Positions 1-7,000 are shown, counted from the stretch's first letter. The stretch: DNA of 8,657 nucleotides from JANLSO01 sp031362405 (GCA_031362405.1 JANLSO010000189.1:1-8657); one strand, 5' to 3'. The notes: generated by a model not told the origin, from the letters alone. Numbers and translations are program-made.

Positions 1-836
1 GCCAAAACGGCAAGGCTCGCCCATGCGACCGAAAGAGCCGGCGTTTGGAACTTGGGAGGCTCCCACGAGGCCCAACCGCATTTGACGATTTGCTCGACCC
101 ACGCGTCCTCGAGCGCATTTGCCAGGCCGTACACGAGCAGCACCGACAGGTACGCCGACACGAGCCGGCGCAGGCGTACCGAGTGCATTCTCACAAGACC
201 GCGCGACAGGAGCAGCGCCGCCGCGGCGACGAGAACCCCGTCCATCCCGTGGTGATGGCCGTCATGAACGGCCTGATACGGCGCCGGCGACGAAGGCTGC
301 GACGACGCCACATCCGACAGGTACACCTGCCCGAGACCCGGCACGACGTCGAGCGAGAGCCCGACCTCTGCAGCCATCCACGGGAGCCCGATCACCAGCA
401 GCGCAATGCCGAGCCCAGCACGCAGCCGATCACCCGGCAATCGCGGGCCGAAGCGCCCCACCCCGCATCGGTGAACGGCGAGCAGGGTGAGCCCCAAAGC
501 CCCGGCGACTGCCACAAGCGGCAACAGGGTGACCGGACGGGTATCGAGGTCGGTCTCATCGAGCCCACCCGGAAGGAACACCATCACGCCGAGAATCGCC
601 GTCGCGATCGCCGCAACGACGGCGCGTCGACTGGGAAGCTGATCGACCGCGAGCGCGGCGATGGCGACGGCAAACAACCCGGTGGGGAACGCGAGGATTC
701 CGAGCGACTGATGGATGCCCACATCCGGGCCACTCGACGCCAGGTGAAAGAGCTCGGCGGGCGGTGTGCGCCAGTACGTCGTGAGGACCTCGACGGCGAC
801 GATCGCCATCGCGATCCAGACAATAATCGTCCCCAC
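1..836 (-). CDS. Polytopic integral membrane protein with His-rich loop, unknown family (3' end beyond window)
   Basis: An open minus-strand frame runs without a stop from base 923 to the left edge. I place the start at GTG 836-834 because GAGGG lies 7 bases upstream of it; a GTG at 908 is an alternative without a comparable site. The visible part is 278 residues and the C-terminus is missing. I see about eight hydrophobic segments: roughly residues 3-18, 44-64, 72-91, 101-121, 140-160, 200-213, 222-238 and the last residues at the edge. A long polar loop before the sixth segment contains HDGHHHGMDG (191-200), which could bind a metal. After the seventh segment comes a Trp/acidic stretch with EDAWVEQIVK. 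Codon positions 1 and 3 are GC-rich and the hydrophobic pattern is coherent, so coding on this strand is convincing. I do not recognise the family. The gene is divergent from the response regulator, so the two may share control. Confidence 0.8.
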   Translation of the reverse strand, partial: MGTIIVWIAMAIVAVEVLTTYWRTPPAELFHLASSGPDVGIHQSLGILAFPTGLFAVAIAALAVDQLPSRRAVVAAIATAILGVMVFLPGGLDETDLDTRPVTLLPLVAVAGALGLTLLAVHRCGVGRFGPRLPGDRLRAGLGIALLVIGLPWMAAEVGLSLDVVPGLGQVYLSDVASSQPSSPAPYQAVHDGHHHGMDGVLVAAAALLLSRGLVRMHSVRLRRLVSAYLSVLLVYGLANALEDAWVEQIVKCGWASWEPPKFQTPALSVAWASLAVL

Positions 837-1054
837 CTGATTTCCCTCGCCCGCGGCCGAATGAACGTGGCCCGTCGAGGATGGCGCGGCATAACGTCGG
901 GTGAACACCGGATCGACGATAGATCAACCACGAAGAACGTGTGGCCAACACAACCCGACCGGCGGTGTGGCCTCTCATCCGAATTTCATGTGCCGTCGCT
1001 TTGCTTGCAGCACTGTGGCAACGGGCGGACACTGTCCGCACAAGGGGTCTCGTG
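837..1054. promoter_or_regulatory. Divergent intergenic region between the membrane protein and the two-component operon
   Basis: These 218 bases separate the starts of two divergent genes, so promoters in both directions must lie here or just outside. I could not pick a -35/-10 pair with confidence on either strand. The region contains an imperfect inverted repeat around 941-972 (GGCCAACAC and GTGTGGCC) and a perfect 15-bp palindrome at 1025-1039, described separately. The minus strand has GTTCACCCGAC at 906-896, followed directly by GTTATGCCGCG, and a related GTTCATTCGGC at 866-856. These resemble the 11-bp units bound by OmpR-family regulators, but so short a motif can occur by chance. Confidence 0.5.
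1025..1039. promoter_or_regulatory. Perfect palindrome GCGGACA-C-TGTCCGC before the response regulator
   Basis: Two perfect 7-base arms flank a single C. The palindrome ends two bases before the AAGGGG ribosome binding site (1042-1047) of the response regulator. It could be an operator at the start of the two-component operon, or a small RNA hairpin beside the ribosome binding site. The symmetry is visible in the sequence; any regulatory role is inferred. Confidence 0.35.
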
Positions 1055-1729
1055 ATGCGGGTACTGATCGCAGAAGACGATCGAAAGATGGCACGGATCC
1101 TTGCCCAGGGCCTTCGGGATGCCGGCCACGCGGTCGACGTCGTCGGTGATGGCGACGCCGCCCTTGCCCGCGCAACGGGTGGCCCGTACGACGCGCTCGT
1201 CCTCGACCTGATGCTGCCCGGACGCGACGGCCTGTCGGTCTGCCGGGCGTTGCGCGATGCGGGTAGTCGTCTTCCCGTACTGATGTTGACGGCCCGCGAT
1301 GCCGTAGGAGATCGCGTCGAGGGGCTCGATGCCGGTGGTGACGACTACCTGATCAAACCGTTCGCGTTCGAGGAGTTGCTTGCACGGCTGCGCTCGCTGA
1401 GCCGGCGTGGCGGCCCCGACCGTGCGCCCGAGCTTCAACATGGTCGCTTGACCTTTGATCCGGCGTCGCGCCGCGCCGAGCTCGACGGCGAGCCGATCGA
1501 GTTGACCACCCGGGAACTGGCACTTTTGGAGGTCTTTCTCGAGCGTCCCGGCGAGTTGATCACGCGCACCGTCCTGCTTGAGCGGGTCTGGGACGACCGG
1601 TACGACGGCCTGTCCAACCTGGTCGACGTCTACATCGGACGCCTGCGCCGAAAAATCGGATCTGCCCGACGCCCCTGGCCACTGCGAACGGTCCGCGGCG
1701 CCGGATACGTCCTCGATCCGGATGAGTAG
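1055..1729 (+). CDS. OmpR/PhoB-family DNA-binding response regulator
   Basis: This 224-residue cytoplasmic protein is the output half of a two-component system: phosphorylated by its kinase, it would bind DNA and alter transcription. The receiver domain (about 1-118) has the acidic pocket E7/D8/D9, the phosphoacceptor D51 in VLDLMLPGRDG, the switch Thr T79 in MLTAR, and K101 in LIKPF. The C-terminal winged-helix domain (about 125-222) shows the usual ELTTRELALLE, the recognition region SNLVDVYIGRLRRKI and the closing VRGAGYVL. The length is typical and every key residue is present. I chose ATG 1055 because AAGGGG lies 7 bases upstream; a GTG immediately before it is possible. The stop overlaps the kinase start (ATGAGTAG), indicating translational coupling. 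The subfamily resembles regulators paired with HAMP-type sensor kinases, but the regulon cannot be read from the protein. Confidence 0.96.
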   Translation: MRVLIAEDDRKMARILAQGLRDAGHAVDVVGDGDAALARATGGPYDALVLDLMLPGRDGLSVCRALRDAGSRLPVLMLTARDAVGDRVEGLDAGGDDYLIKPFAFEELLARLRSLSRRGGPDRAPELQHGRLTFDPASRRAELDGEPIELTTRELALLEVFLERPGELITRTVLLERVWDDRYDGLSNLVDVYIGRLRRKIGSARRPWPLRTVRGAGYVLDPDE

Positions 1730-3119
1730 CCTCGCGCGCATTCCGCTCCGATGGCGCGTGACGATCGTGGCGGTGGTCGTCCAAGCCGGCCTTCTGATCG
1801 CCCTCGGCGCGTTCGTCTCGATTCGCCTCTCGCGCGACCTCGGCACGGGTATCGACGCGTCGCTCTCGGCGCGGGCGACCCAGCTGCTCGCCGCGGTCGG
1901 CGACGAACAGGGCGCGGCGGCGGGCATCAGTGATTCCAGCGATGTGCACCTGCCCGGGCTCGCCGCCCGCGAGAGCCTCACACAAGTCATCTCACGGGCA
2001 GGCGCGGTGGCAGAGAGCGCCGGCTCGCCCGATGCTGAGCAACCCTTGTTGAACGCCGATCAGCTCGTCCGGGCGAGGAGCGGTGCGCTGCGCTTCACCA
2101 CGAGGCTGCCGGCCCTCGGTCATGCGCGGCTTCTCGCCGTCCCCGCCGGCGCCGGGCAGGTTGTGGTGGTCGCCAACAGCTTGAGTTCGGTCGACGAGGC
2201 ACAATCTCGCCTGCAAACGCTGCTGGGGGTCGGAGCGCTCGCGGCTCTCATGCTCGGCGGCAGTGCCTCATGGTGGCTCGCGGGCCGCGCCCTGCGCCCC
2301 ATCGACCGTCTCAGCCTCGCGGCGGCGGCGATCGACGGCGACGACCTCGACCGGCGCGTACCCGTCCCCCCCGCCGGCGATGAGGCGGCAAGACTCGCCC
2401 AGACACTCAACCGGCTCCTCGAGCGGATCAGCGTGTCGGTAGGAAAAGAACGCGCATTCCTCGCCGACGCCTCCCATGAGCTGCGCACACCAGTCGCCGT
2501 ACTGCGCGCCGAGCTCGAGGTCGCGCTGCGCTCGCCGTCAACGCCGAATGCCGCGCGTGAGGTCTTGGAGAGCATGAATGAAGAGACCGGTCGCCTGTCA
2601 CGCCTCACCGACGACCTCCTGGCGCTTGCCCGGGCCGATGCAGGGCGAGTCGAACTCGTGCGCCAGACATCCGATCTCGCGGCGCCCGCCGAGCGTGCGA
2701 CCCAACTGCTCGGCCCTTTCGCCGCCGAGCAGGGCGTCACGATCGGCACCCAGTTCAATTCGGCGCCGGCGCGAATCGATCCCGACCGGATCGCGCAGGT
2801 CACGCTCAACCTGCTGGACAATGCGATACGTCACACGCCCCGCGGACGGAACGTCCAGATCGCAACGGGGGTGAGCGACGGGCACGCGTTTCTTGTGGTC
2901 TTGGACGAGGGGCCGGGGATCTCCGACGACCTCGCCCCCCGCATCTTCGAGCGCTTCTCTCGCGGCGACGCGGCGCGCGGTCGCGAAAGCGGGGGAACGG
3001 GCCTCGGTCTCGCGATCGCCTTGGCCATCGCCAAGGCCCATTCCGGGTCTCTGACCCTCGAAGAACGCGGGCCGCAGGGCAGCCGCTTCGCGCTGCGCAT
3101 CCCAACGATCTCGTCGTGA
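1722..3119 (+). CDS. HAMP-domain sensor histidine kinase
   Basis: This is the membrane sensor partner of the preceding regulator, 465 residues long, starting at ATG 1722 inside the regulator's last codons. Order of parts: N-terminal membrane helix (about 12-34), an extracytoplasmic sensor region of about 130 residues with no domain I recognise, a second membrane helix (about 167-187), HAMP (about 187-240, with the typical ALRPIDRL), dimerisation/phosphoacceptor domain with H252 in SHELRTP, then the ATPase domain. That domain has an N box NLLDNAIRH (363-371, N367), a G1 box DEGPGI from D395, an F box FERFSRG, and a G2 box GGTGLGL (424-430). All catalytic motifs are intact, so it should be an active kinase. 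The signal is unknown. The sensor region is rich in Ala and Ser and has no cysteines or His cluster, so it does not look like a metal-binding sensor. Confidence 0.96.
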   Translation: MSSLARIPLRWRVTIVAVVVQAGLLIALGAFVSIRLSRDLGTGIDASLSARATQLLAAVGDEQGAAAGISDSSDVHLPGLAARESLTQVISRAGAVAESAGSPDAEQPLLNADQLVRARSGALRFTTRLPALGHARLLAVPAGAGQVVVVANSLSSVDEAQSRLQTLLGVGALAALMLGGSASWWLAGRALRPIDRLSLAAAAIDGDDLDRRVPVPPAGDEAARLAQTLNRLLERISVSVGKERAFLADASHELRTPVAVLRAELEVALRSPSTPNAAREVLESMNEETGRLSRLTDDLLALARADAGRVELVRQTSDLAAPAERATQLLGPFAAEQGVTIGTQFNSAPARIDPDRIAQVTLNLLDNAIRHTPRGRNVQIATGVSDGHAFLVVLDEGPGISDDLAPRIFERFSRGDAARGRESGGTGLGLAIALAIAKAHSGSLTLEERGPQGSRFALRIPTISS

Positions 3120-3131
3120 CTCGCCGCGCTT

Positions 3132-3159
3132 GGGGAGCCGCGTCGCGCTGCGGCTCCCC
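3132..3159. terminator. Perfect 10-bp hairpin between convergent genes
   Basis: GGGGAGCCGC (3132-3141) and its exact complement GCGGCTCCCC (3150-3159) flank an 8-base loop. The hairpin starts 13 bases after the kinase stop and lies 29 bases after the stop of the opposing small gene, as expected for a bidirectional terminator. Neither side has a T-run, so it is not a classical intrinsic terminator, but U-less GC hairpins at gene ends are common in high-GC actinobacteria. Confidence 0.7.
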
Positions 3160-3187
3160 GCTCATCATGCCGATCAGGCCGATGCTG

Positions 3188-3564
3188 TTACTCGACGCCT
3201 TCGTTCTGGTGATCGACCTCCGTGCCGGGTGGGTCCTCGTGGCCGCCTGCGGGCGCGTTGGCCTCGGCCGGCTCGGGTCCGGTTTCCGCCGGTTCCGAGG
3301 CCTCGTTCGGGCTATCGGGGGTGGTCTGGCCTCCTTGCTGCAGGGTGTCGGTGTCGCGGCCCGCGGGCTCGGTGGCGCCCGTTTCCGGGGTCGTCGGCTC
3401 AGTGACGGTCGACGCCGCAGGCGTGCTGGCGGCGGCAGGGTAACTCCCGGCGCAGCCGTGGCCGGGACGCCGCCCGTCTGGCCGAACGCAATGCCGGCGC
3501 TGATTCCTGCGATTGCGACGCTCGTGCCGAGAACCGCAGCGACCTTCTTGCGAGTGACAGACAT
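3188..3564 (-). CDS. Small secreted acidic Thr/Pro/Glu-rich protein, apparent frameshift
   Basis: The start is ATG 3564, with GAGGAGA about 4-8 bases upstream. It begins with a clear Sec signal peptide (MSVTRKK, then a hydrophobic stretch ending AGIAFGQ). About 42 codons in, the frame turns into Arg/Pro-rich nonsense that runs into the kinase gene. The -1 frame instead reads a low-complexity acidic sequence full of T, P, E and A (TVTEPTTPETGATEPAG) ending in DPPGTEVDHQNEGVE and a TAA at 3190-3188. Adding one G to the GGG at 3438-3440 on the plus strand would join the halves into about 125 residues. This could be a sequencing error, a real pseudogene, or less likely a recoding site, since I see no slippery heptamer. 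The mature part would be an exported, probably disordered, cell-surface or secreted protein of unknown function. Confidence 0.7.
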
Positions 3565-3746
3565 TTCTCTCCTCATCGCATGGTTGGGGACCGTTACCGG
3601 TCTCTGATTCACGGTCGGCGCCGTCACCTGACGCCACGATGAACAGAAGCTAAATGAGCGTCACGACGAGACGGGCGCCGAGAAGCTGTTCACCGGTCCC
3701 TGCCTCGGCCGCACCAGAGCACGGCGGCCGAGGCGGCCGGGTGGGG
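3565..3746 (-). promoter_or_regulatory. Leader region of the small secreted protein
   Basis: This 182-base gap holds the ribosome binding site of the small secreted gene, two short inverted repeats upstream of it, GACCG-TTAC-CGGTC (3589-3602) and CGTCA-CC-TGACG (3622-3633), and the terminator hairpin of the upstream ABC operon (annotated separately). The small gene therefore probably has its own promoter between about 3590 and 3700. I could not fix its -35 and -10 boxes. The inverted repeats may be operator sites, but their short arms make chance occurrence plausible. Confidence 0.35.
3702..3734 (-). terminator. Perfect 11-bp hairpin after the ABC operon
   Basis: GCCTCGGCCGC (3702-3712) and GCGGCCGAGGC (3724-3734) are exact complements around an 11-base loop. 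The hairpin begins 13 bases beyond the stop of the lipoprotein, the last gene of the ABC operon, and lies before the start of the small secreted gene. It is very stable but has no following T-run. Its position supports termination of the four-gene transcript. Confidence 0.7.
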
Positions 3747-4370
3747 CTACTCGACCCCGGCCTCTGCTCCACCGGCGTCCTTCTTGACGGTGAACGTGGC
3801 CGGTTTCACCCCGGTGGCGCTCGCCGTGACATCGACCGTTAGGGCGTTCTTGTCGGTGTAGTAGAGGCTGAACTTGTTCACCGGGTAGTGGTCCTTCGCA
3901 CCGGTGGTGTCGAAGTGCGCGGTGCGCGTCGCGCCCGGGTCGATCGTGAAGTCGGCGAGCTTCGCGTAGTAGCCCTCCGACGCCTTGGTGGTCGGGTCGG
4001 AGATCAGGTAGTAGATTTCGACCCCGGTCAGGGGCGTCGTACCCGAGTTTTTCAGCGCGACCTCGAGATGATCGGCGACGCCCTTGCCGGTCTCGGGGGA
4101 GACGTTGTTCTCAACGAGCGCCTTGGTGATGGTGAGGCCCGGTGCCGTGGCCGCGTTGGTGATCGGGTTCTTGGCCACCGGCAGGACACGGGTCGTGCCG
4201 CCCGTCGGCGCCGGCGCCGACGTACCCGGAGCGGTCGAGATGACCGGGGTCGATGCCGCCGATATGGCCGAGGATGACGAGCCGCCACATCCCGCCACCA
4301 GGGCGGCACTGAGGCCGATTGCCATCAGCGGTACCGCCTTCTTGATCGTGATTCTGCGGTGCGTCGTCAT
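3747..4370 (-). CDS. Lipoprotein coupled to an ABC-2 exporter
   Basis: This 207-residue protein starts at ATG 4370, with GGAGAG 6 bases upstream, and overlaps the stop of permease 2 by the 4 bases ATGA, so it is translationally coupled. It has a basic N-terminus (MTTHRRITIKK), a hydrophobic core and a lipobox LVAGC with the acylated cysteine at C28. A Ser/Thr/Ala/Pro-rich linker runs to about residue 65. The rest (from RVLPVAKNPI) looks like one all-beta domain with regularly spaced strands, such as HLEVALKNSGTTPLTGVEI, KFSLYYT and VDVTASATG. That is suggestive of an immunoglobulin-like or FxLYD/DUF4352-type fold, although I cannot confirm it by comparison. It ends in VKKDAGGAEAGVE. I infer an outward-facing, membrane-anchored partner of the transporter, such as a substrate-handling or assembly factor. 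Its biochemical function is unknown. Confidence 0.9.
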   Translation of the reverse strand: MTTHRRITIKKAVPLMAIGLSAALVAGCGGSSSSAISAASTPVISTAPGTSAPAPTGGTTRVLPVAKNPITNAATAPGLTITKALVENNVSPETGKGVADHLEVALKNSGTTPLTGVEIYYLISDPTTKASEGYYAKLADFTIDPGATRTAHFDTTGAKDHYPVNKFSLYYTDKNALTVDVTASATGVKPATFTVKKDAGGAEAGVE

Positions 4371-5341
4371 GATTCTCTCCGGGTAGCGGATTCGCGTCTG
4401 AGCCCCATCCACATGAGCGCACCGAGGAGCGCGGTGTAGAGGGCGATCCAACCGATGTCGCCGCGCTTTTCATCCGTGATCAGCGAGAGCGGCTTGCCGT
4501 TGTACTTGTCCTTGATGCCGGTGACGGCGAAGGACAGGCGCTCGTAGTGCTTGGTGAGCGAGGTCTCCTCGAGGCTGTTGCGGATCGTCTCGTAGGTCGA
4601 GAAGTTCGCGAGGATCTTCTTCTCGTCCGGCTTCTTGACCTGAAGCGCCGTAAAGAGGCCGCCCGGGACCTGGTTGTCGGGGTCCATCGTGTCGCCGATC
4701 TGAGGAATGATCAGGACCACCGAGAGCCACACGACCAGGGCGACGACGAGCCCGTTCGCCAGGGTCGTGCTTCGCGCCGACAGCCAGGTGCCGAGCGCGT
4801 AGAAGAGCAGCATGTAGAGAATTCCAATGCTGAAAGCGATCGCCAGCCGCACCAGCTCGGTGCCACTGAGCCACTGGCCGCCGACGGTTCCGATCAGGAT
4901 TACCGAGACCACCGCCGCGGCGACCAGCACGGTGGCGATCAGCGCGGCGGCGCCGACGAGCCGGCCGAAGAAGAGGTCGCGCCCGCGGACGGGCCTGCTC
5001 ATGATCAGCGCAAGGGTGTTGCCCGTGCGCTCGCGAGCGATGCTCAGGTAGCCCAGTCCGATGGCGAGCACGGCGCCGATGATCTGGACGTACTCGAGGA
5101 CCCCCCGCAGCAGCTGCAGCGGAAAGAGCTGCGGAGGCGCGATGGTGGTGACGCCGGCGGCCGTCGCGTCGCGAACATAGGCGTGGTAGTCGGCGAGCTG
5201 CGCGCGAAAGTCGTAGGAGGCGATGGTGATCGCGCCCGCGGTGATCACCACCATGCTGAAGATCAGCAGCAGGAGAACGCGGCTTCTGACGGCCGAGCGG
5301 TACTCGTGCCCGGCCAATGCGAGGATGGTGCGACTAGTCAC
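4367..5341 (-). CDS. ABC-2 type (NosY-like) permease, second of a pair
   Basis: This 324-residue integral membrane protein is the second permease half of the exporter. It starts at GTG 5341, with GAAGGAG 6 bases upstream, and overlaps the end of permease 1 by 8 bases. A first membrane helix (about 21-43) is followed by an outside segment of about 40 residues, then a cluster of four helices: EYVQIIGAVLAIGLGYLSIA, then around LVGAALIATVLVAAAVV, ILYMLLFYALGTWL and GLVVALVVWLSVVLII. A long, charged external region of about 90 residues comes next, and a last helix around WIALYTALLGALMWMGL. The cytoplasmic loop RERTGNTLALIMSRPVR probably contacts the ATPase. The large extracytoplasmic segment before the final helix is characteristic of NosY-like (DUF3526-related) permeases. 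It is clearly paralogous to permease 1, and the two probably form a heterodimer. The substrate is unknown. Confidence 0.93.
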   Translation of the reverse strand: MTSRTILALAGHEYRSAVRSRVLLLLIFSMVVITAGAITIASYDFRAQLADYHAYVRDATAAGVTTIAPPQLFPLQLLRGVLEYVQIIGAVLAIGLGYLSIARERTGNTLALIMSRPVRGRDLFFGRLVGAAALIATVLVAAAVVSVILIGTVGGQWLSGTELVRLAIAFSIGILYMLLFYALGTWLSARSTTLANGLVVALVVWLSVVLIIPQIGDTMDPDNQVPGGLFTALQVKKPDEKKILANFSTYETIRNSLEETSLTKHYERLSFAVTGIKDKYNGKPLSLITDEKRGDIGWIALYTALLGALMWMGLRRESATRRES

Positions 5342-6260
5342 GGAGGGCTCCTTCCGAGAAGTCGTGCCGTCGCACCAGGAGGCTCGTCCAGCCGCCCAGC
5401 AGCAGCACGAAAACGGCGATCGGGGCGACCTGACGCGTCGTGCGCGCAGGCTCGAAGCGACTGCCGGCGGTGAGGATGCGCGAGCTCAGCGCCTTGTACT
5501 GCTCGCCGACCGAGATGGGTTTGGCCTTCGAGGTCGCCCGAAAGAACGCGGAGTTCGTGGTCGTTACGGGATCGGTCACCGGGTTGAGCGAGGCGACGGG
5601 CCGCAGGCCAGAGGTGAACTGGGGCGTGGCGAACGTCACGAGGACCCACGCGGCCACCGCTACGAACAGGGCCATCGACTGGCTGCGCGTCAGCAGCGCG
5701 GCGATCGCGCCGACCAGGACGAACAGCATGAGGTAGAGCCCCGAAAGGCCGTAGAAGAGCGCCAGCCGAACGAACTCGGCGGCGGTCGGAAGGCCGCTGT
5801 TGATCAGGGTGAGCGCGATCACGCTCAGCACGAGGCAGGCGACCATGATCGCTGCGACCGCGATGGCGCTGGCGGCGAGCTTGCCCCAAAAGTACGCCGA
5901 CCGGCGAACCGGGCGCGAGAAGATCGCCCGGGTCACGCCCGCCTGGCGGTCGGCCATCACGCTGATGTGGCCGATCACAATCGCCACGAGCGCCCCGATG
6001 AGCGGCAGGTAGATGATCATGTTGTTCAGCAGCGCCAGCCGCGGCTTGGAGGCAAACGGGTTCGGAGGAGCCGGCTTTCCGGCGGCCGTGAGTGTGCGCA
6101 CCGTCTCGTCGTAGACGCGGATGATCGTCGCGTGGCTCGACCAGCCGATGAAGCCCGACAGCGCGGTCATCAACAGCAGCACACCGAGCATGAGAATGAA
6201 CGTGCGCCGGCGCGCCAGCATGAGCAACTGCTGGCGCGCGATCACGACGGTCGCGCTCAT
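5334..6260 (-). CDS. ABC-2 type (NosY-like) permease, first of a pair
   Basis: This 308-residue membrane protein starts at ATG 6260, overlapping the ATPase stop as ATGA, with GGAAG 5 bases upstream. Layout: a cytoplasmic N-terminus with Arg-rich RRR at 17-19, helix 1 (about 20-40), an external segment of about 40 residues (41-80), helix 2 (about 82-101), a cytoplasmic coupling loop with FSRPVRRS (114-121), helices 3-5 (about 128-150, 163-187, 192-212), an external stretch of about 70 residues starting ATPQFTSGLRPVASLNPV, and a last helix near the C-terminus (PIAVFVLLLGGWTSLLV). It shares the SRPVR motif and whole topology with permease 2, which points to gene duplication. With the ATPase it would move a substrate across the membrane, most likely outward given the class. 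Confidence 0.93.
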   Translation of the reverse strand: MSATVVIARQQLLMLARRRTFILMLGVLLLMTALSGFIGWSSHATIIRVYDETVRTLTAAGKPAPPNPFASKPRLALLNNMIIYLPLIGALVAIVIGHISVMADRQAGVTRAIFSRPVRRSAYFWGKLAASAIAVAAIMVACLVLSVIALTLINSGLPTAAEFVRLALFYGLSGLYLMLFVLVGAIAALLTRSQSMALFVAVAAWVLVTFATPQFTSGLRPVASLNPVTDPVTTTNSAFFRATSKAKPISVGEQYKALSSRILTAGSRFEPARTTRQVAPIAVFVLLLGGWTSLLVRRHDFSEGALRD

Positions 6261-7000
6261 CGGTCTTCCAGCCGGACGTAGATCTCCTCGAGCGACGCCT
6301 CATCGGGGAAGCGCTCGAGGGTGAGGGCAAGGGAGTCGTTGTAGATCAGCTCGCCTTCGGCGAGCACTCCGATCGTCGTGCACACCCGCGAGACCTCGCT
6401 CAGCAGATGGGTGTTCATGAAGATCGTGATCCCGAGCTCGGTGTTGAGCCGCACGATCGTCTCGCGCAGTTGGCGCACGCCCATCGGGTCGAGGCCCGAG
6501 GTCGGCTCGTCGAGAAACAGCACCCGCGGTCGGTGCAGGATGGCCTGCGCGATGCCGATGCGCTGACGCATTCCCTTTGAGAACGTGCCGACGCGTTTGT
6601 CGGCGAGATCCCGGCACTCGAGGAAGCCGAGGGCCTCGTCGATCGCCGAGGGCACGTCGCCCACGCCCGAGAGCTTCGCGAAGAACCGCAGGTTCTCGGC
6701 GGCCGTAAGGCTGTCGTAGAGACGGACGTTCTCGGGCAGGTAGCCGATGTTGCGCTGGACGTCGAAACGCTGTGTGACGACGTCGAAGCCGCAGACGCTG
6801 GCCGACCCGCTGGTCGGCGTGAGCAGCGTCGTCAGGATGTGAAGGGTGGTGGTCTTCCCCGCCCCGTTGTGGCCGAGGAAGCCGAAGATCTCACCGGGTC
6901 GAATCGCCAGGTCGATGTCGCGCAGCGCCAGCGTCGCGCCATAGCGATGACCCAGACCGCGAAGCTGGATGATCGCAGGGTTGTGGGCTTCAGACTCCAT
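6257..7000 (-). CDS. ABC transporter ATP-binding protein (NosF/CcmA-like)
   Basis: This 247-residue cytoplasmic ATPase powers the adjacent permease pair. It has the Walker A GHNGAGKT (43-50), YLPENVRLY at the Q-loop position (87-95), the variant signature FSKGMRQR (140-147), Walker B VLFLDEP (160-166) with D-loop SGLD, and the switch His H198 in NTHLLSE. The PENVxxY wording and the SKGM signature are those seen in NosF and related ABC-2 exporter ATPases, not importers. ATG 7000 has purine-rich GAAGGAAGGGAG just upstream and places the start close to the conserved core. An in-frame ATG at 7048, with GGAG before it, would add 16 poorly conserved-looking residues. The stop overlaps permease 1 by ATGA, marking this as the first gene of the four-gene operon. 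Confidence 0.95.
   Translation of the reverse strand: MESEAHNPAIIQLRGLGHRYGATLALRDIDLAIRPGEIFGFLGHNGAGKTTTLHILTTLLTPTSGSASVCGFDVVTQRFDVQRNIGYLPENVRLYDSLTAAENLRFFAKLSGVGDVPSAIDEALGFLECRDLADKRVGTFSKGMRQRIGIAQAILHRPRVLFLDEPTSGLDPMGVRQLRETIVRLNTELGITIFMNTHLLSEVSRVCTTIGVLAEGELIYNDSLALTLERFPDEASLEEIYVRLEDR

Noticed and set aside
556..1041. Minus-strand open frame across the membrane protein start and the divergent promoter
   Set aside because: Arg-rich composition, no motif, out of phase with the coherent transmembrane frame on the same strand.
45..1055. Long plus-strand open frame rich in Arg, His, Asp and Glu
   Set aside because: It is the exact codon-phase complement of the minus-strand membrane protein: hydrophobic codons read backwards give His/Asp/Glu/Arg. 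It has no family features and a TTG start.
986..1990. Minus-strand open frame opposite the response regulator and kinase
   Set aside because: Lies antisense to two genes with complete domain motifs; its sequence has no recognisable domain.
2806..3627. Minus-strand frame carrying the signal peptide but running far into the kinase gene
   Set aside because: After about 42 codons it becomes Arg/Pro-rich and overlaps the kinase antisense; only the signal peptide part is used.
3188..3637. Continuous minus-strand frame starting upstream of the small secreted gene
   Set aside because: Its N-terminal half is Arg/Cys/His-rich and unlike a secreted protein, whereas the adjacent frame has a perfect ribosome binding site and signal peptide; only its acidic C-terminal half is accepted.
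4547..5473. Plus-strand open frame opposite the permeases
   Set aside because: Highly charged Arg/Glu/Asp/His composition typical of the reverse reading of membrane helices; permeases on the other strand have clear topology and ribosome binding sites.
5223..6281. Plus-strand 352-residue open frame opposite permease 1
   Set aside because: Same antisense artefact as above; no motif and no ribosome binding site of note.
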